Below, piece by piece: positions 37,140 to 49,399 of a DNA stretch of 64,000 bases (the first letter of the stretch is position 1; each line of letters starts with the position of its first letter). The stretch is from Sinohyriopsis cumingii. Taxonomy: Eukaryota > Mollusca > Bivalvia > Unionida > Unionidae. The position numbers and the translations under genes were made by a program. The notes below the pieces were generated by a model that was not told the DNA's origin, did no database searches, and worked only from the letters and a program-made list of their open reading frames with translations. The DNA lies in NCBI GenBank assembly GCA_028554795.2, contig CM068825.1:90454951-90518950 (forward strand), given 5' to 3'.

Positions 37140-40100
37140 TACCGTATATACTCGCGTATAAGCAAAAAAATTTAGGAAAAAAATAAGGCCTGGAAGAATG
37201 GGGGTTGGCTTATCTGCGGGTCAAGGTCCAAGTCTGAAATTTTTAATGCTTTTTTCCCTTGATTTTTAGTATTTATTGTTTCTGTCGATCGCCGAAGATG
37301 AGATCACATGCCTAATGATGCCACATGGCTCATAAGATTTGTGCTGTCGTGAAGAGAAACAAATATTTTATTTCTAACTTAAGTGGTAGGATAATGAATG
37401 AAAAACATGTTTTAACATATTGACGTGTATTTGACAGATGTCCATCCACCAGAAAATGCAGCCATATGTGTATTTGACCCACGGTGGTGCGTATATTTTC
37501 CAAAAGAACCGACATATTAGTAATCTCCAGTCAAGTATTTAACCTTCAGCTAATCAGTAATCATTAACTCTACGGTATCGTACAAATGCACGCTAGCTTA
37601 TTTCAGTGTAAGTATGAAAAGAATCTATGTAAAAAAAATAAAAGAATTACGATACTGAAGGTATATACGACAGACATTTTGATCAAGAGTAGAAATACAT
37701 GTACGATAGTCTTAAAGGAACAATATCGAGAGGCTCCATAGGGGTTTGTTGCGCGCACGTTTAGGAAGGGTAAATAACAGGGCAATATACCAGTCAGCGT
37801 GAATAATTGTAAAACAATATAATTTGTGGAATTTCTTTGAATAGTGATTTAGAAGTAATCGGCAGCCACAGTTTATATACTACTGTTGTTTGGTTATTAG
37901 TAAAGCAGTGTGGCTTGTTAGCGTTTGAGTGTTGTATAATAGCTACCATATGCTTAATCTGTGGTAAATGCCTCGGGGATAATATGCAGAGATCTCGCTA
38001 GGATTTTAAAACTAGGAGTCCATGACTCCCATTTTGGTAAAAATAGGAATCCCACCATCAAAAGTTGCAGTCCCTTCTTTCCTACAGAATCAACATAAAC
38101 ATACGTGCATCTATTTGTAGAAGGAGGTTTTTGTAATGTAATCACTCACTATAATATAGCTTCGTTACAAATGGTCCATTGATATGATCGCAATTTTTTT
38201 TGGTTTATTTATTTGTCTACGTCCTTGTAGTAATTTTAGGCAATTATTAAATAGTATCTTATTTGCTGTTTCCCCCCCCCCCCGTATTTTTGCAAATACG
38301 TGTCAGGTCGGAAAACAGATTAGACCTTAAAGCGCATCTTGTGAATTCCACAACATAGCATTGTCCCATACATTTTCTGGCCTCATAATTTTCAATTTAA
38401 AGTTAAATCTTTAATCAAATAATACATTGGCGTTGCTTTCAATGATCTGTATATTTTTCTGAAAATAGTTGCCCGATGGTTTAGAAAACAGACAATCTAA
38501 TAAACTGGTACATCCCAGACTTAGCGATGTCCGCCATTATTTTCCATTAGGCCTAATGGTTCACTTAGAGTTTCAAACTAATTTTATGACGAAATAGTGT
38601 ACACGAGGCAGTTAATAATCACCGATTCTGATCTTAAAACACAAGTTTGTATGTTTTATCATTAAAGGGTATCATGCAGGAAATTAATAGTTGCTACTTT
38701 GCTCGGGAAAAGGGTTAATAGTCAATCAGCTATCAATGCATATGCTTGTGAATGGGTAAGAATTTGTTTGTCAACGTAATTGATATCAAAACTAAGCCTA
38801 GCTACTGATGTACTGATGAATACATTTTGATACAACACTAAAACTAACCCGGCTAAGACGAACTGCATTTAAAAAAAAAAAGTATGGTCAGTCAGTGTAC
38901 CTCTTAAATAACTCTTGTTCGTCCATCAGTGATACTGAATTTTGTCAATCCAAGTCAGGACTTATTCCAAACACTAAACCAGGCATCACACACATTCTTA
39001 CAATTGGCTACTGTCCTATCCGAACTATTAATGCTAGCAGCTTTAGCACTTTTCTGAATCTCGTTACAATCTTCGTAAGTTTGCCTTTAACCCCAAAATA
39101 CTTATCCAAATTACGCATGGCATTTTGTCTAAGTCTCAACATGTCTTGATTCTCGTGCACTACTTATTCCGATACATTCGGAAATGAACACAGTAACGAA
39201 AGCTAAAGTTGTTTATTTCATGTACTTTTAAAAATGACCACATGTACATCTCTGGATCTTTCTGACTCTGAATTCAATGACTGTAAATATCAGTACATTT
39301 TCGCATCCGGCTGCCAGTCAAACATAGCCTTTGATCTTGCCACACAGCTATTGCATCATGTTCTTTTTGATGTACTCTTATAATGGCAACATGTATGTAC
39401 ATCAAGGGGTCTTTCAGTCTCTGAATTCTGTCATTGTAAATATCAGCATAGCTAATTATCATCACATTTTCTCACAAAGTGGGTGGATGAAGCAGGACTG
39501 GCAAGTCTTTGAAATTTGCCGCACACCTATAACTTGAGTACGGAGGACTCCCGCCTCAGGGATTTTCTGCGTCCCAGATCAAAAATTGGCGTCCAAATAC
39601 GCGTAATTAAGCGTTTCCGAGATCTCTGATAGGTTTGTTTTGTTGCACAATGCCAATGACTTTACTAATCAGTTGTATTGTTTAATGAGATATGGTTGTG
39701 GACATGGTTTCTGCTCAAAGTTATGAACTGTCACAAAGTCTGAATTATGTCCACGCTGAAACCAATCATGTTTTGATCAATTGAATCACACTATCGGATG
39801 ACCATGATGACAATGACGACGTATATGATGAAAACACGCCCATAACAGAAGCCGAGTTTCGTGAACTGTTTGGCGAGTCTGATACAGAGCCAGATTTTGA
39901 AGGATTCTAAAAGTGATAGAACTTCTATAATTCATGATTTTAGAATGAGGATTAATTAACTTTCCATTAAAACTTAACACTTTAGAATTGTTTTTATTTC
40001 AACATATAAATTAGTTTTCTTACTTTTATTTTATTTAATAATGTGATTTGCTGAAATAAACGTATTCAGAACTCACTTTGTGCATCTTGTGATGTACCGG

Positions 40101-40221
40101 TAGTCTAAAAATTATGGGTCGGCTTATACGCGGGTCATGCACTTCATAACAGTTTTACCGCTTCAGTTTGGGGGGGGGGGTCGGCTTATACGCGAACGGG
40201 CTTATACACGAGTATATACGG
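37140..40221 (+). mobile_element. pogo/Tc1-like DNA transposon, 3.1 kb, internally decayed
   Basis: The termini are accgtatatactcgcgtata at the left and atacacgagtatatacggt at the right, inverted over about 23 bp. Taking TA as the target duplication, the element runs CCGTATATAC...GTATATACGG. Internal direct motifs near both ends (cttatacgcgggtc) repeat the terminal sequence. Little transposase is left: a short frame before 39910 encodes an acidic tail. It sits inside a family 2 MITE, so it is the younger insertion. Confidence 0.8.
39795..39910 (+). pseudogene. Remnant of transposase C-terminal acidic tail
   Basis: The frame reads DDHDDNDDVYDENTPITEAE then FRELFGESDTEPDFEGF and TAA. The acidic, FGESD-type ending is common at the C-terminus of pogo/tigger-like transposases. 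Upstream the frame is closed by a stop, so only the tail remains. Low sequence complexity limits the call. Confidence 0.4.
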
Positions 40222-40626
40222 TAATTTTTTGGACCTGCTTTGTTTTCCACTCAAAATTCGCCCATTTTTGGAATCCAATTTTGTGTCCAGATTTTAGACT
40301 GTTTGGTCTCAGATCTAAGGCAGACTGGTCTGAATTGCACACAGACAGATGAACCTTTGCAAAAAGTAGGATAAGATGGGCATTGGAATAAAGAGTGGTC
40401 TCAATACAAAAATGATGGGTCTGTTAAGCAAAAAAAAAAAAAAAACAACTCCAACTTTTACTAGCCAATGAAAAATGACATTTCTAACACAACTAGGCAT
40501 TAGGTTAATGGAAAATCACTTGGAAGTCGATGTATTAGGATGTATTCAGAAATAGCCCACAAAATGTGTTTCCTAATCGCATTTCAGGCGAAACAACAAA
40601 AACCTCCAGGGGTTAATGAGTTAATG
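40222..40626 (+). mobile_element. Right part of split MITE, family 2
   Basis: It resumes at ttttttggacctgc, the base where the family 2 body was cut by the pogo/Tc1-like element, and runs to cctccaggggttaatgagtt. It carries the same ggtctcagatctaaggcaga and poly-A segments as the complete copies. Confidence 0.8.
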
Positions 40627-41690
40627 ACACCTACATTACTTTTTAACCAACTACTGAACTACTGAAAGTAGCAAAGACTGCGTGTAATTAAGTCTAAATT
40701 TCACTATTCAATGGATTTTTAAAACAGTAACTTGGTGTATTGATTTGTTTAATGCCTGTTGGTCTGTGACCATGTGCACATACATATCTGTGCAGAGATG
40801 TTATTTGACAATGCTAAGACTACCGCGTTTTGTTTGTAAGTTTATGAATTGCTACAGAGAAGGCAGATGGTGTTTGCTTTTTATTCGGATTTGAATTTCC
40901 AGTCATTTGCTGTAGCATGATATCAAAATATAGTTTATTCTCATTTTGATGACATGTTGTGGACGTCACACACCCTGACCCCCTTTGGACCTCAAAACAC
41001 TATTTTTGAGTCTCAGAATTCCCCCCCCCCTCCCCCAACATTGCCTGGAAATAAGGCATGTATGGTTTGCTGCATTTATTCCTTAGGTGCAGTTGTGTTT
41101 GTACATGTAAGCTGCACTGAGTACTCAAAAAGTGCTTGAATTTGGTGGTTACCCACAGCAGACTGCAATGGATAATGGAAGATTGCTTGAAATTCTACAG
41201 TAATCCTTTAAAAAGTGCTTGAATTTCAAAACAAATCCATTAAATTGGAAAACATTTATTTACTGATATTAATATCAAGAACAAAAATAAAGATACCTTA
41301 AAAATGTTACAAACACTTTTTTCCTGGGGATGTACATCCTTGTAGGGTAACTGACGTATTTAGTAAGACAGCTGGTTGGATCGCTTATGTTCTAGTTTGG
41401 ACCCAGCATATTTGTGATTTTAACAACATTGTGATGTTTAAATGAAGGAATGCTCTGTTGACTGGGGTATTAATGCTGATAAATGTCAGTGCAAAGCTGA
41501 TTTTCAAATTTGATTGCCATAAGCACTTTACAGTCTGTCATAGAACGTTGGATTCATGCTTTTTCTAAAACAGCAAGCAAAAAATAAAATCAGTTGTGCA
41601 TGAAGTCATGCATCATATTGCAAGCCCTGCTTTTCAAATTTGTTTAATCTTATCTATTTTTAGCTAGTTCATAGATTTTAGACCAGGAGA
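40627..41690. other. DNMT3 intron, no gene seen
   Basis: It holds an inverted 39-nt copy (40878-40916) of the transposase fragment end at 37085-37123. C-runs occur at 41022-41036. No gene. Confidence 0.45.
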
Positions 41691-42360
41691 ACTTGTGGGA
41701 TGGGATGTTATCGATCATCCATCCATCCATTTGCACAAGTTTGTTATCAATGCTCCTCTAAACTACTTGAATGATTGCCATGAAACTTAACACACACAGT
41801 CATCACATGGTCAAGTTGGTCCTAAATGTAAATGGTGCTGCTCAGAGAGTAAACGTTAACCACAACACCCATCTAGAAAATCTTGTTATTGCTAATCCAG
41901 ATTAGGTGCATATGTTTAGATGGGTTCTCATAAAAAGACCTCTTATGACATCTAGCTGATCATAAAATGAAAGTGGTGCTGATCTGACTTCCAGTATGGC
42001 CACTGCCACAGTTGTCATGAACATATTATCATTACACCTCCTGAACAGAAAGTGACACTGACATGGGCATTTCACCAGAAGTCTTCTTATACTGTCATGT
42101 TGGTCCAAAATGTAAATGATGCCACTTAGACTTGCAATACGGCTGCCACATTTGTCATCTGAAAAATCTTTTCAATACTTCTAATTAATCAGTGGTTACT
42201 GAAAGTCTTCTTATTATGTCCAGTAAGTCTGAAATGGAAATGACAACAGTCTGACATCGAGTTTGGCTTCAAAAACCAACCTTCTTGAGATTCTTGCTTT
42301 TGTTACACCTTCAGATGAAAAGCCATATGAACATTGGGTTTCTACCAGAAAACATCTTGA
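41690..42360. repeat. Degenerate ~135-bp repeat B, about four units
   Basis: Anchor phrases near aaaatcttgttattgctaat recur at about 41880, 42026, 42165 and 42285, together with gtctaaaatgtaaatgatgc-like and tggctgcca segments. The array is cut at 42360 by a family 2 MITE and appears to resume at 43667. Confidence 0.7.
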
Positions 42361-42932
42361 CACATTAACTCCTGGTGACGAGTTTAAGTGGCAGGAGGTA
42401 GTAGCCTACTGTAGCATCAAGGTCATGTATGATACACTAAAGTGGGTGGTATTATAGAAAGGTAGACAGATCTAGCTCTACAATGATACCAAATAATCTG
42501 GAATTTCTAGTTGCACTGTAAAATACAGAGGGAAAAACCTCATTTTTTGGACCCGATTTTTTTCTACCCAAAATTTGCCTGTGGTGGTCGGAATCCGATT
42601 TTGTGTCTGGATTTTAGACTTTTTGGTCTCAGATCTAAGGCAAACTGGTATGAACTGCAAACAGACAGATGAACCTTTGCAAAAAGTAGGACAAAATAAT
42701 AGGTCCGTTAAGCAAAAAAAAAGAAAGAAAAGATCTCAAACTTTTACCCTTCTGCTCATGCGTGAGTCAAATAGCCAATGAAAAACAATGTTACTAACAC
42801 AACTAGGCAGTATGTTACTGAAAGATCACCTGGAAGTTGGTGTTTTTGGATGTATTCAGAAATAGCGTTCAAAATGTGTTTTCTACTCGAATTTCAGACG
42901 AAAATGACAAAAACCTCCAGGGGTTAATGTGT
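42361..42932 (+). mobile_element. MITE, family 2
   Basis: Ends are CACATTAACTCCTGGTGACG and CTCCAGGGGTTAATGTG. Flanking bases are TTGA and TGGG, so no target duplication is visible. The body is co-linear with the copy at 3694 but has lost a short segment around 42690 (no ataagatgggcatttgg). Confidence 0.8.
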
Positions 42933-43068
42933 GGGTGCATTTTGATGATGTCACCAAATTTTAATATTCCTTGTGTATTTAATCACATGTGCATCTACAT
43001 TGCACATAAGTTACAAATTTAGTGATTCCTTGACAATTTGTAAAAAAATTCAGAAATCCTTGTTTACA

Positions 43069-43662
43069 CATTAACCCCTGGTGACGAGTATAAGTGGCAG
43101 GAGGTAGTAGCCTAATGCCGAGCTCTGTAGCATCAAGGTCATGTATGATACACTAAAGTAGACATATGTAGCTCTACAATAATACCATATAATGTGGAAT
43201 TTCTAGTTGCACTACAAAATACAGAGGGAAAAACCTGTTTTTGGACCAGATTTTTTCTACCCAAAATTCGACTGTGGTCGGAATCCGATTCTGTGTCCAG
43301 ATTTTATACGTTTTGGTCTCAGATCTAAGGCAAACTGGTATGAACTGCAAACAGACAGATGAACCTTTGCAAAAAGTAGGATAAGATGGGCATTTGGAAT
43401 AAAGAGTAATCTCGATACGAAAATAATGGGTCTGTTAAGCAAAAAAATATAATAAATGTATGAACTCCAACTTTTACCCTTCTGCTCATGTGCGAGCCAA
43501 ATAGCCAATGAAAAACAATGTTACTAACACAACTAGGCAGTATGCTATTGGAAGATCACCTGGAAGTTGGTGTTTTCGGATGTATTCAGAAATAGCTTTC
43601 AAAATGTGTTTCCTACCCAACTTTCATACGAAAATGTCAAAAATCTCCAGGGGTTAATGTGT
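43069..43662 (+). mobile_element. MITE, family 2
   Basis: Ends are CACATTAACCCCTGGTGACG and CTCCAGGGGTTAATGTG, flanked by TTTA and TTAA. It is co-linear with 42361 and lies about 135 bp downstream of it in the same orientation. Confidence 0.82.
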
Positions 43663-43666
43663 TAAG

Positions 43667-44100
43667 ATGTCTTGTTAGTCCTAAAGTAAATGTTGCTGAT
43701 CTGTCCAATATTGCCACTATATTGGCCATTTTGAAATCTTGTTATCACTACTCTTATTTTGATTTGGCATTTTCATCAAAGGAGTTCTTTTGTAGCCTAG
43801 TTGGTTGCCATCTTGAAAATATCACTGCTCAAAAATGGATGGTCATAATGTACTACAAATAGATATCTTGAGATCCTCGGTTGGGTATAAATAAAAATGG
43901 CCCCTACTGTATAACCAACAGCCATCTTGAGAGTCATGTTGTAAATTCTGCCCAAGACAAATGGTCATATTGACATGGGTCTTCACCAAAAGATTTCTAA
44001 TTATGAATTGTCTCCTTGGTTTTAAATGATAGTGACAGTCTGATATGTCCAGTATCACCACCAAAGCATTAATTTGAAAATTTTGTTATTGTAGGCTGAA
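43667..44100. repeat. Degenerate ~135-bp repeat B, resumed
   Basis: Units carry gatgtcttgttagtcctaaa, attttgaaatcttgttatca and tcatattgacatgggtcttc. Sequence here fits as the continuation of the unit broken at 42360. Confidence 0.65.
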
Positions 44101-44591
44101 GAATAACAGAAATACTTTCAACACAAAGCATTTAAAAGGAAGAAATGGTCTCTTTTTTGAATTCTTGTCAGTCTATTAGGCCAATAGTGTGTTAGTCCAT
44201 TAGAGAGACCTTTATAAAATTCCCCACCCCCACCCACCCTTGTTTTAAATGGAGGAAGGTCATAGTGGGATGTATCTAGAATAGACTTTATGTATGGGTA
44301 ATGGGGAAGTTGGTGAACAAAGAGTTACGTGTTGTTTTTGTCAACAGGAAATTGATGTTGGATCAATTGGTGAAAAGCTCTTAAGTCCCATTGTAAGAGT
44401 GAAATGTATACAAAAAAGAATTATCACCTATGATTATTTTATAATATTTTTTGCTTGAACATGAAAAAGTGCTTCAATATCCTGATGAAATGTTGGGACA
44501 GGGTTTTCAGAATATTTAATTTATTATTTCAGTATTCTGAAAATTAGTAGGCATAACAATTTAAGATTTTGTATCAGCACATAAATTTGAG

Positions 44592-44885
44592 AATTCCAAA
44601 TTGCCTTAATTATTGAAGATAAGATAGCTCTATTATTTAGATTTATTTGATATTCCCAGTTCCAATTGCCTTAATTGGTGAATATAACACTGTTATTTAG
44701 ATTTATTTGAGAATCCCAGTTCCAATTGCCTTAATTACTGAATATAACACTGTTATTTAGATTTATTTGAGAATCCCAGTTCCAATTGCCTTAATTACTG
44801 AATATAACACTTATTTAGATTTATTTGAGAATCCCAGTACCAAATTGCCTTAATTACTGAAGATAAGAAGCTTTATTGTATAGAT
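44592..44885. repeat. ~62-bp minisatellite, about 4.5 units
   Basis: Units repeat ttatttagatttatttgaga, atcccagttccaattgcctt and aattactgaatataacactg. The two central units are nearly identical, so the array expanded recently. Confidence 0.92.
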
Positions 44886-46127
44886 TTATTGCTTCTGAAT
44901 ATTGTTTGTCATCATATGAATCAGCTGTTTTGCATAAGCATTGTGCTAACTTGTAAACTACAAATTCTGTTAATTTGATTATAATTTGTGTTCAGCTACA
45001 AAAAAGGCAAAATACAGCCATCAATTATAGTAGCATCTGCCCTTTCAAGAAAGGTGATGGACTAGTATCTGGATATCCATTTACAATTATTTCTGTTCTT
45101 TAACCTTAAAGCCATTTTAAATTAAGGGGTGAAGGTTGGTATAATTGTAATAATCTTTAGTAGGTGTGTCATCATATCTTAAAGATGAAAGCCATGGCTC
45201 AGCATTTAGGTTTTTCCTTGTACTATCTTTTACAATGTGCAGCTTTGAAGCCATTTGAGGTTAATGGATAATAATTGGTATACTTGTATATTATCATTTC
45301 ATTGAACCTTTTGTACCCTAAGGGACCCCACAAAATGACACGTAGGATACATGACTGGTCAGTATGCAAGTCCATTATGATTGTCAACCCCTGGGTTTTA
45401 GCTGCTAACAAAGTTTTTGAAGTCTTCATTAGCTTCATGTTCCAAGACTCCTATAAAAGACGATCAGACAGACCAGCACTGTTTCATATATCAGTGCACT
45501 GTGTGTACAATTACTCCATCCAAAAGCAAAGTTTCAGTTCATGGGTAAGTGATGCTACACAGAAAACAAAAGGATTTTGTTCTTGTGGGAAACAGTGCAA
45601 CTGTATAGTATGAGCAGTCTTTTTATTAGAGCTCATGACCCAGGACGGGCATGTTTTTTCCAGCTAAGGGCCCTGAAATGGGCAATGTTATAAGACCTCA
45701 CGACCCCAAGGGTCATGTTTTTCGAGCAAATGACCCTGAAGGAGAATGTCATTGTAGCTCATGTTAGGGAGTTCCAGAGCAATCATTTCAATTAGCAGTG
45801 CCAATTTCACCCCATTTTGCTTCAGGCAACATCAGGTGTAATATGACATCGACAGGGTCACTTAGGGACCAAGAAAATTGAATAATTGTGCCAGCAACCA
45901 GCTGATCTTGCAAAATGCCAACACGAGCTGGCGATCAAGAGTAACAAATACATTTTCTATATGTAAGTAGACATTGCTGATTTTTCATGTGTCCAATGGA
46001 AATAAATGCATCAGCAAACATGTACTCTCACTTTTGCCTGCTTTTAAATACTCTGGCTTTCATTTTATATGCATAATGGCAAAATATGGGTAATATGAGT
46101 GTAAAACCCTTGAATTGTGTCTTTTTC
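44886..46127. other. DNMT3 intron, no gene seen
   Basis: A 112-codon open frame (45275-45613) has no recognisable motif and no splice context. Nothing else stands out. Confidence 0.4.
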
Positions 46128-46131
46128 TTAA

Positions 46132-46987
46132 CCCTTTACCTCATAGGGTATATGGTTTTTTAGCCCTACGATACACATGTAGCAAAGTTGCCCAGTGCAG
46201 TGCATTATAAATAGAACGCCTGATACCTATTCGATTCCATACACATAGGCCTGCCTGTTAACTGTTAAGCAATGTAGTGTATGTTACGTTTAACATCAAT
46301 TTTAACCATTTTACATTTTTGGTACATATCTATTATGCATGGAAAAATGTAAGAGTAAAGTCCAATCATTATAGCTGTGTAATTATTTTTCACGGAAGAA
46401 TTTTTTATGTGCTTTAAAATCTTGAGAGAACTCGTTCACCATCAAGTCAGTGAAGCCGCGTGACCAACCGTAGCTGCCATTTCTCATACTTGAAATTTAC
46501 AAGTTCTTTGTCAGCGTCTACATCACTAAGTCATCTGAATTTAATTTATAAAAACTAATTGCTGCCTACATCAATATCAGAGCCTTTACCTAAGTTATTG
46601 AGGCTTTCATAGTTGTGATTCTAAACTTGAAAACTTTGTAAGTACTGAATGAAATCCACGACCTCCATTTTGGAGGATGGAGAATACAACCCAGTTACTT
46701 TAAATAGCAGAAACTTCGACCAGAGCATAAACAGTGACCACATGATCTGATGTAATGGTCGTTTGCAGAAATGAATGTAGTATCTAATAGGGGGTTTTCC
46801 CCGAGAGTGGCGCTATGAAGACCTGCGCATAATGGCTGATGCTTACAGCAGGCGTCAAAAGGCGCTTGTATGCGAATCAGGTAGAGGCGTCCAAAAGTTC
46901 TTGTATGTGAATCAGGTAGAGGCGTTCAAAGGCACTTGAATGTGAATGGAGTAGAGGCATCCAAAGGAGCTTGCATGAGGTAAAGGG
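46132..46987 (+). mobile_element. piggyBac-like MITE, family 1, best-preserved copy
   Basis: TTAA at 46128-46131 and 46988-46991 flanks perfect 13-bp inverted termini, CCCTTTACCTCAT and ATGAGGTAAAGGG. About four units of the 35-bp subterminal repeat lie inside the right end only. The 856-bp body is non-coding. This is the reference copy for the family here. Confidence 0.92.
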
Positions 46988-47625
46988 TTAAAGGTCAACC
47001 ATAACAGCAAGAACCATAACTCTTTCTGGCATGTAGCTATGAAAAATGGAAGCATTACAACATATATTGGGTTCAAAAACACAACAGTATTTGTTTATGA
47101 ATAAGCAGACATTTTTACATATAGAATTAGATATATAAACATAATTTATTGCAAAATTTTAGTACATTTTTTATTTATATTCTGTGTAATATATTTTTGA
47201 GGCTACACTCGGCATATATAATTACTGAGATATTATCAAAATCAGCCTGTCTGCATTGGGTGGGATTCTGATCATGATACACTATCATACAAGATAAATT
47301 TTAATGTTCATTATAGGCAGATAAGAGGTAAAAGTTAAACCATTTTGTGAAATTTGCAAGAAATAACCCAATTAATATATTTTTTGTGAATATCAGTATG
47401 AATGTTGTCAAAACGGAGAACAGATGGTTGATTTATCATGTTTTTTTTAATTTAACAACATAATCATATTTATTGAAAACCAAGACTGCCAGTTCCTTCT
47501 CTCTCCAGTTCCACATTTTATTACTTAACACAAAATAATAGTCAGATTTCTTATTTCTTTTATTTACCAACAATATATTATAACTTAAATTTAACATGGT
47601 AATTTACTAAATTGTGGTTTTACAT

Positions 47626-47627
<2 letters not shown>

Positions 47628-47691
<64 letters not shown>
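47628..47691. repeat. (TA)n microsatellite
   Basis: An uninterrupted TA run of about 64 bases, 150 bp before another one. Confidence 0.95.
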
Positions 47692-47698
<7 letters not shown>

Positions 47699-47840
47699 CA
47701 GGAAAACTAATGAATATGCTTCACTGATTTCAAGAGCAACATGCAATCACAAATCATGTGACTGAAGAATATGTTATTCTATAAGAAAATGTATGGGGCT
47801 TCCTTGCTAAAGAGCCATAGAGAGGCTTCAGGAATAGCGG

Positions 47841-47841
<1 letters not shown>

Positions 47842-47907
<66 letters not shown>
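47842..47907. repeat. (TA)n microsatellite
   Basis: The second TA run of about 66 bases. With the first it brackets about 150 bp of ordinary sequence. Confidence 0.95.
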
Positions 47908-47911
<4 letters not shown>

Positions 47912-48149
47912 TCAAGCTATTCTTGGGGTTGAGGTCAGGAAATTGGAAATGGTGACAAAACTACTAGTATTAAAATGGTGGACATTGTAAGTATATGAAT
48001 GCTTCCTGTGAATTTGTTTCAAATGATTTAATAAAGATGCTTTCGTGTTTGAAAAATTATCCCAGTGTTGTTACTAGAAATTCACTTAGTGTCATTGCTC
48101 AAGAGCCAGATGTTGACTGTATGATCTCAAAGAACATAAGTTGATGCTA

Positions 48150-48415
48150 GTGATAGTGGATCCCCCTGCACAAATAGTGATCATGACTCACTCATTGGGC
48201 AGTGATGGTGGATCCTCCTGCACAAATAGTGATCATGACTCATTGGGGCAGTGATGGTGGATCCCCCTGCACAAATAGTGATCATGGCTCACTCATTGGG
48301 GCAGTGATGGTGGATCCCCCTGCACAAATAGTGATCATGACTCACTCATTGGGGCAGTGATGATGGATCTCTCTGCACAAATAGCGATCATGACTCACTC
48401 ATTGGGGCAGCACTT
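48150..48415. repeat. ~53-bp minisatellite, five units
   Basis: Units repeat gtgatggtggatccccctgc, acaaatagtgatcatgactc and actcattggggca. One unit is shorter by the loss of an 'actc' step. It is more GC-rich than its surroundings. Confidence 0.93.
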
Positions 48416-49272
48416 GGGGACTGAATTAGAAGGCCTCTTTCTGGCAGGTATCACAAGTGAACCTGCTGGAGATTCATAAATGCATTTTGTGGCAGAGTTG
48501 TTACAGTTCTCTCAGCTCCATGATTGTACCTTTGAAAGTTCAGATTCATTCAACCAAAGAAATGTAAATATTTAACAGTGCTGATGGTACCTCTAAGGCA
48601 CCACTGGGGGATGAAATAGAAGGTCTCCATTTTGGAAAGCATCATAAAATGAACCTGTAGGAGGTTGCTCAATTTATTTTGTTACAGAGTTGTCCACAGT
48701 TCTATCAAGTCCGGCCAAAGAAATGCAAGTATTTAACAGTAGTGAAGGTAAATCTGGAAATTTGGATTAAACTTTTCATAATAGATCTCCTGGTGTCCAA
48801 ATGTAAAAGTTTCAGGGAAGCATGATCAGTACCACAATTCTCCTTGCATCCCCCTTTAAGGTCCTTTTTTTCTCACAAATAAAGAGAATGGCAGGCTGCA
48901 AGAGGTGTCCTCTTGTGGTAATGTGGCAGATGACATATTTTGATTTATTGCCAACAGTTTATGTACAAGCCTTGCATTTCATTACCAGTGTTATATCTAG
49001 GGGTTTAAACTAAGTAACAAGACAAGGTAAAACCCAACAAACATTCATTTTGCCAAAATATAAATTTATTTTCTAAAATATAAAATCAAATAAAGCTAAA
49101 GAATTAAAAATTACTTGCAATGTATGAATTCTTAAAATACTACCCTTAATTTGTGCTTTCAGTTTCACATTAATCTGGAAACGACCCAAAGGTATTCTGA
49201 ATGATGGTTCTAATATGCTTTTCCGCTAGCACCACTGAAGAATCACAATTCTAAATCCAACAGTTTTTACTT
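48416..49272. other. DNMT3 intron, no gene seen
   Basis: Two loosely related segments (48410-48560 and 48590-48730, both with gatgaaatagaaggtctcc-like and gagttgt phrases) suggest an old duplication. No gene. Confidence 0.45.
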
Positions 49273-49399
49273 CATGAAGTTGTTGTTGTTGTTGTTGTTT
49301 GTTGTTGTTTTGGGGCTTAACGCCATTTTTCAGTCTATCGTGTGCTGAAAAATGGCGTTAAGCCCCAAAACAACAACAAACAACAACAACAACTTCATG
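49273..49399. repeat. Near-perfect foldback made of two SINE S2 tails
   Basis: Arms from 49273-49333 and 49345-49399 are reverse complements, differing only by two extra GTT triplets in the left arm. The loop is 11 nt (49334-49344). The arm sequence (gggcttaacgccatttttca, then the GTT-rich tail and catgaag) is the 3' end of SINE family S2 seen at 31486 and 60863. Both arms extend into the same catgaag flank. Confidence 0.92.

Noticed and set aside
45275-45613. 112-codon open frame
   Set aside because: No recognisable domain, no convincing splice or promoter context, inside a DNMT3 intron.
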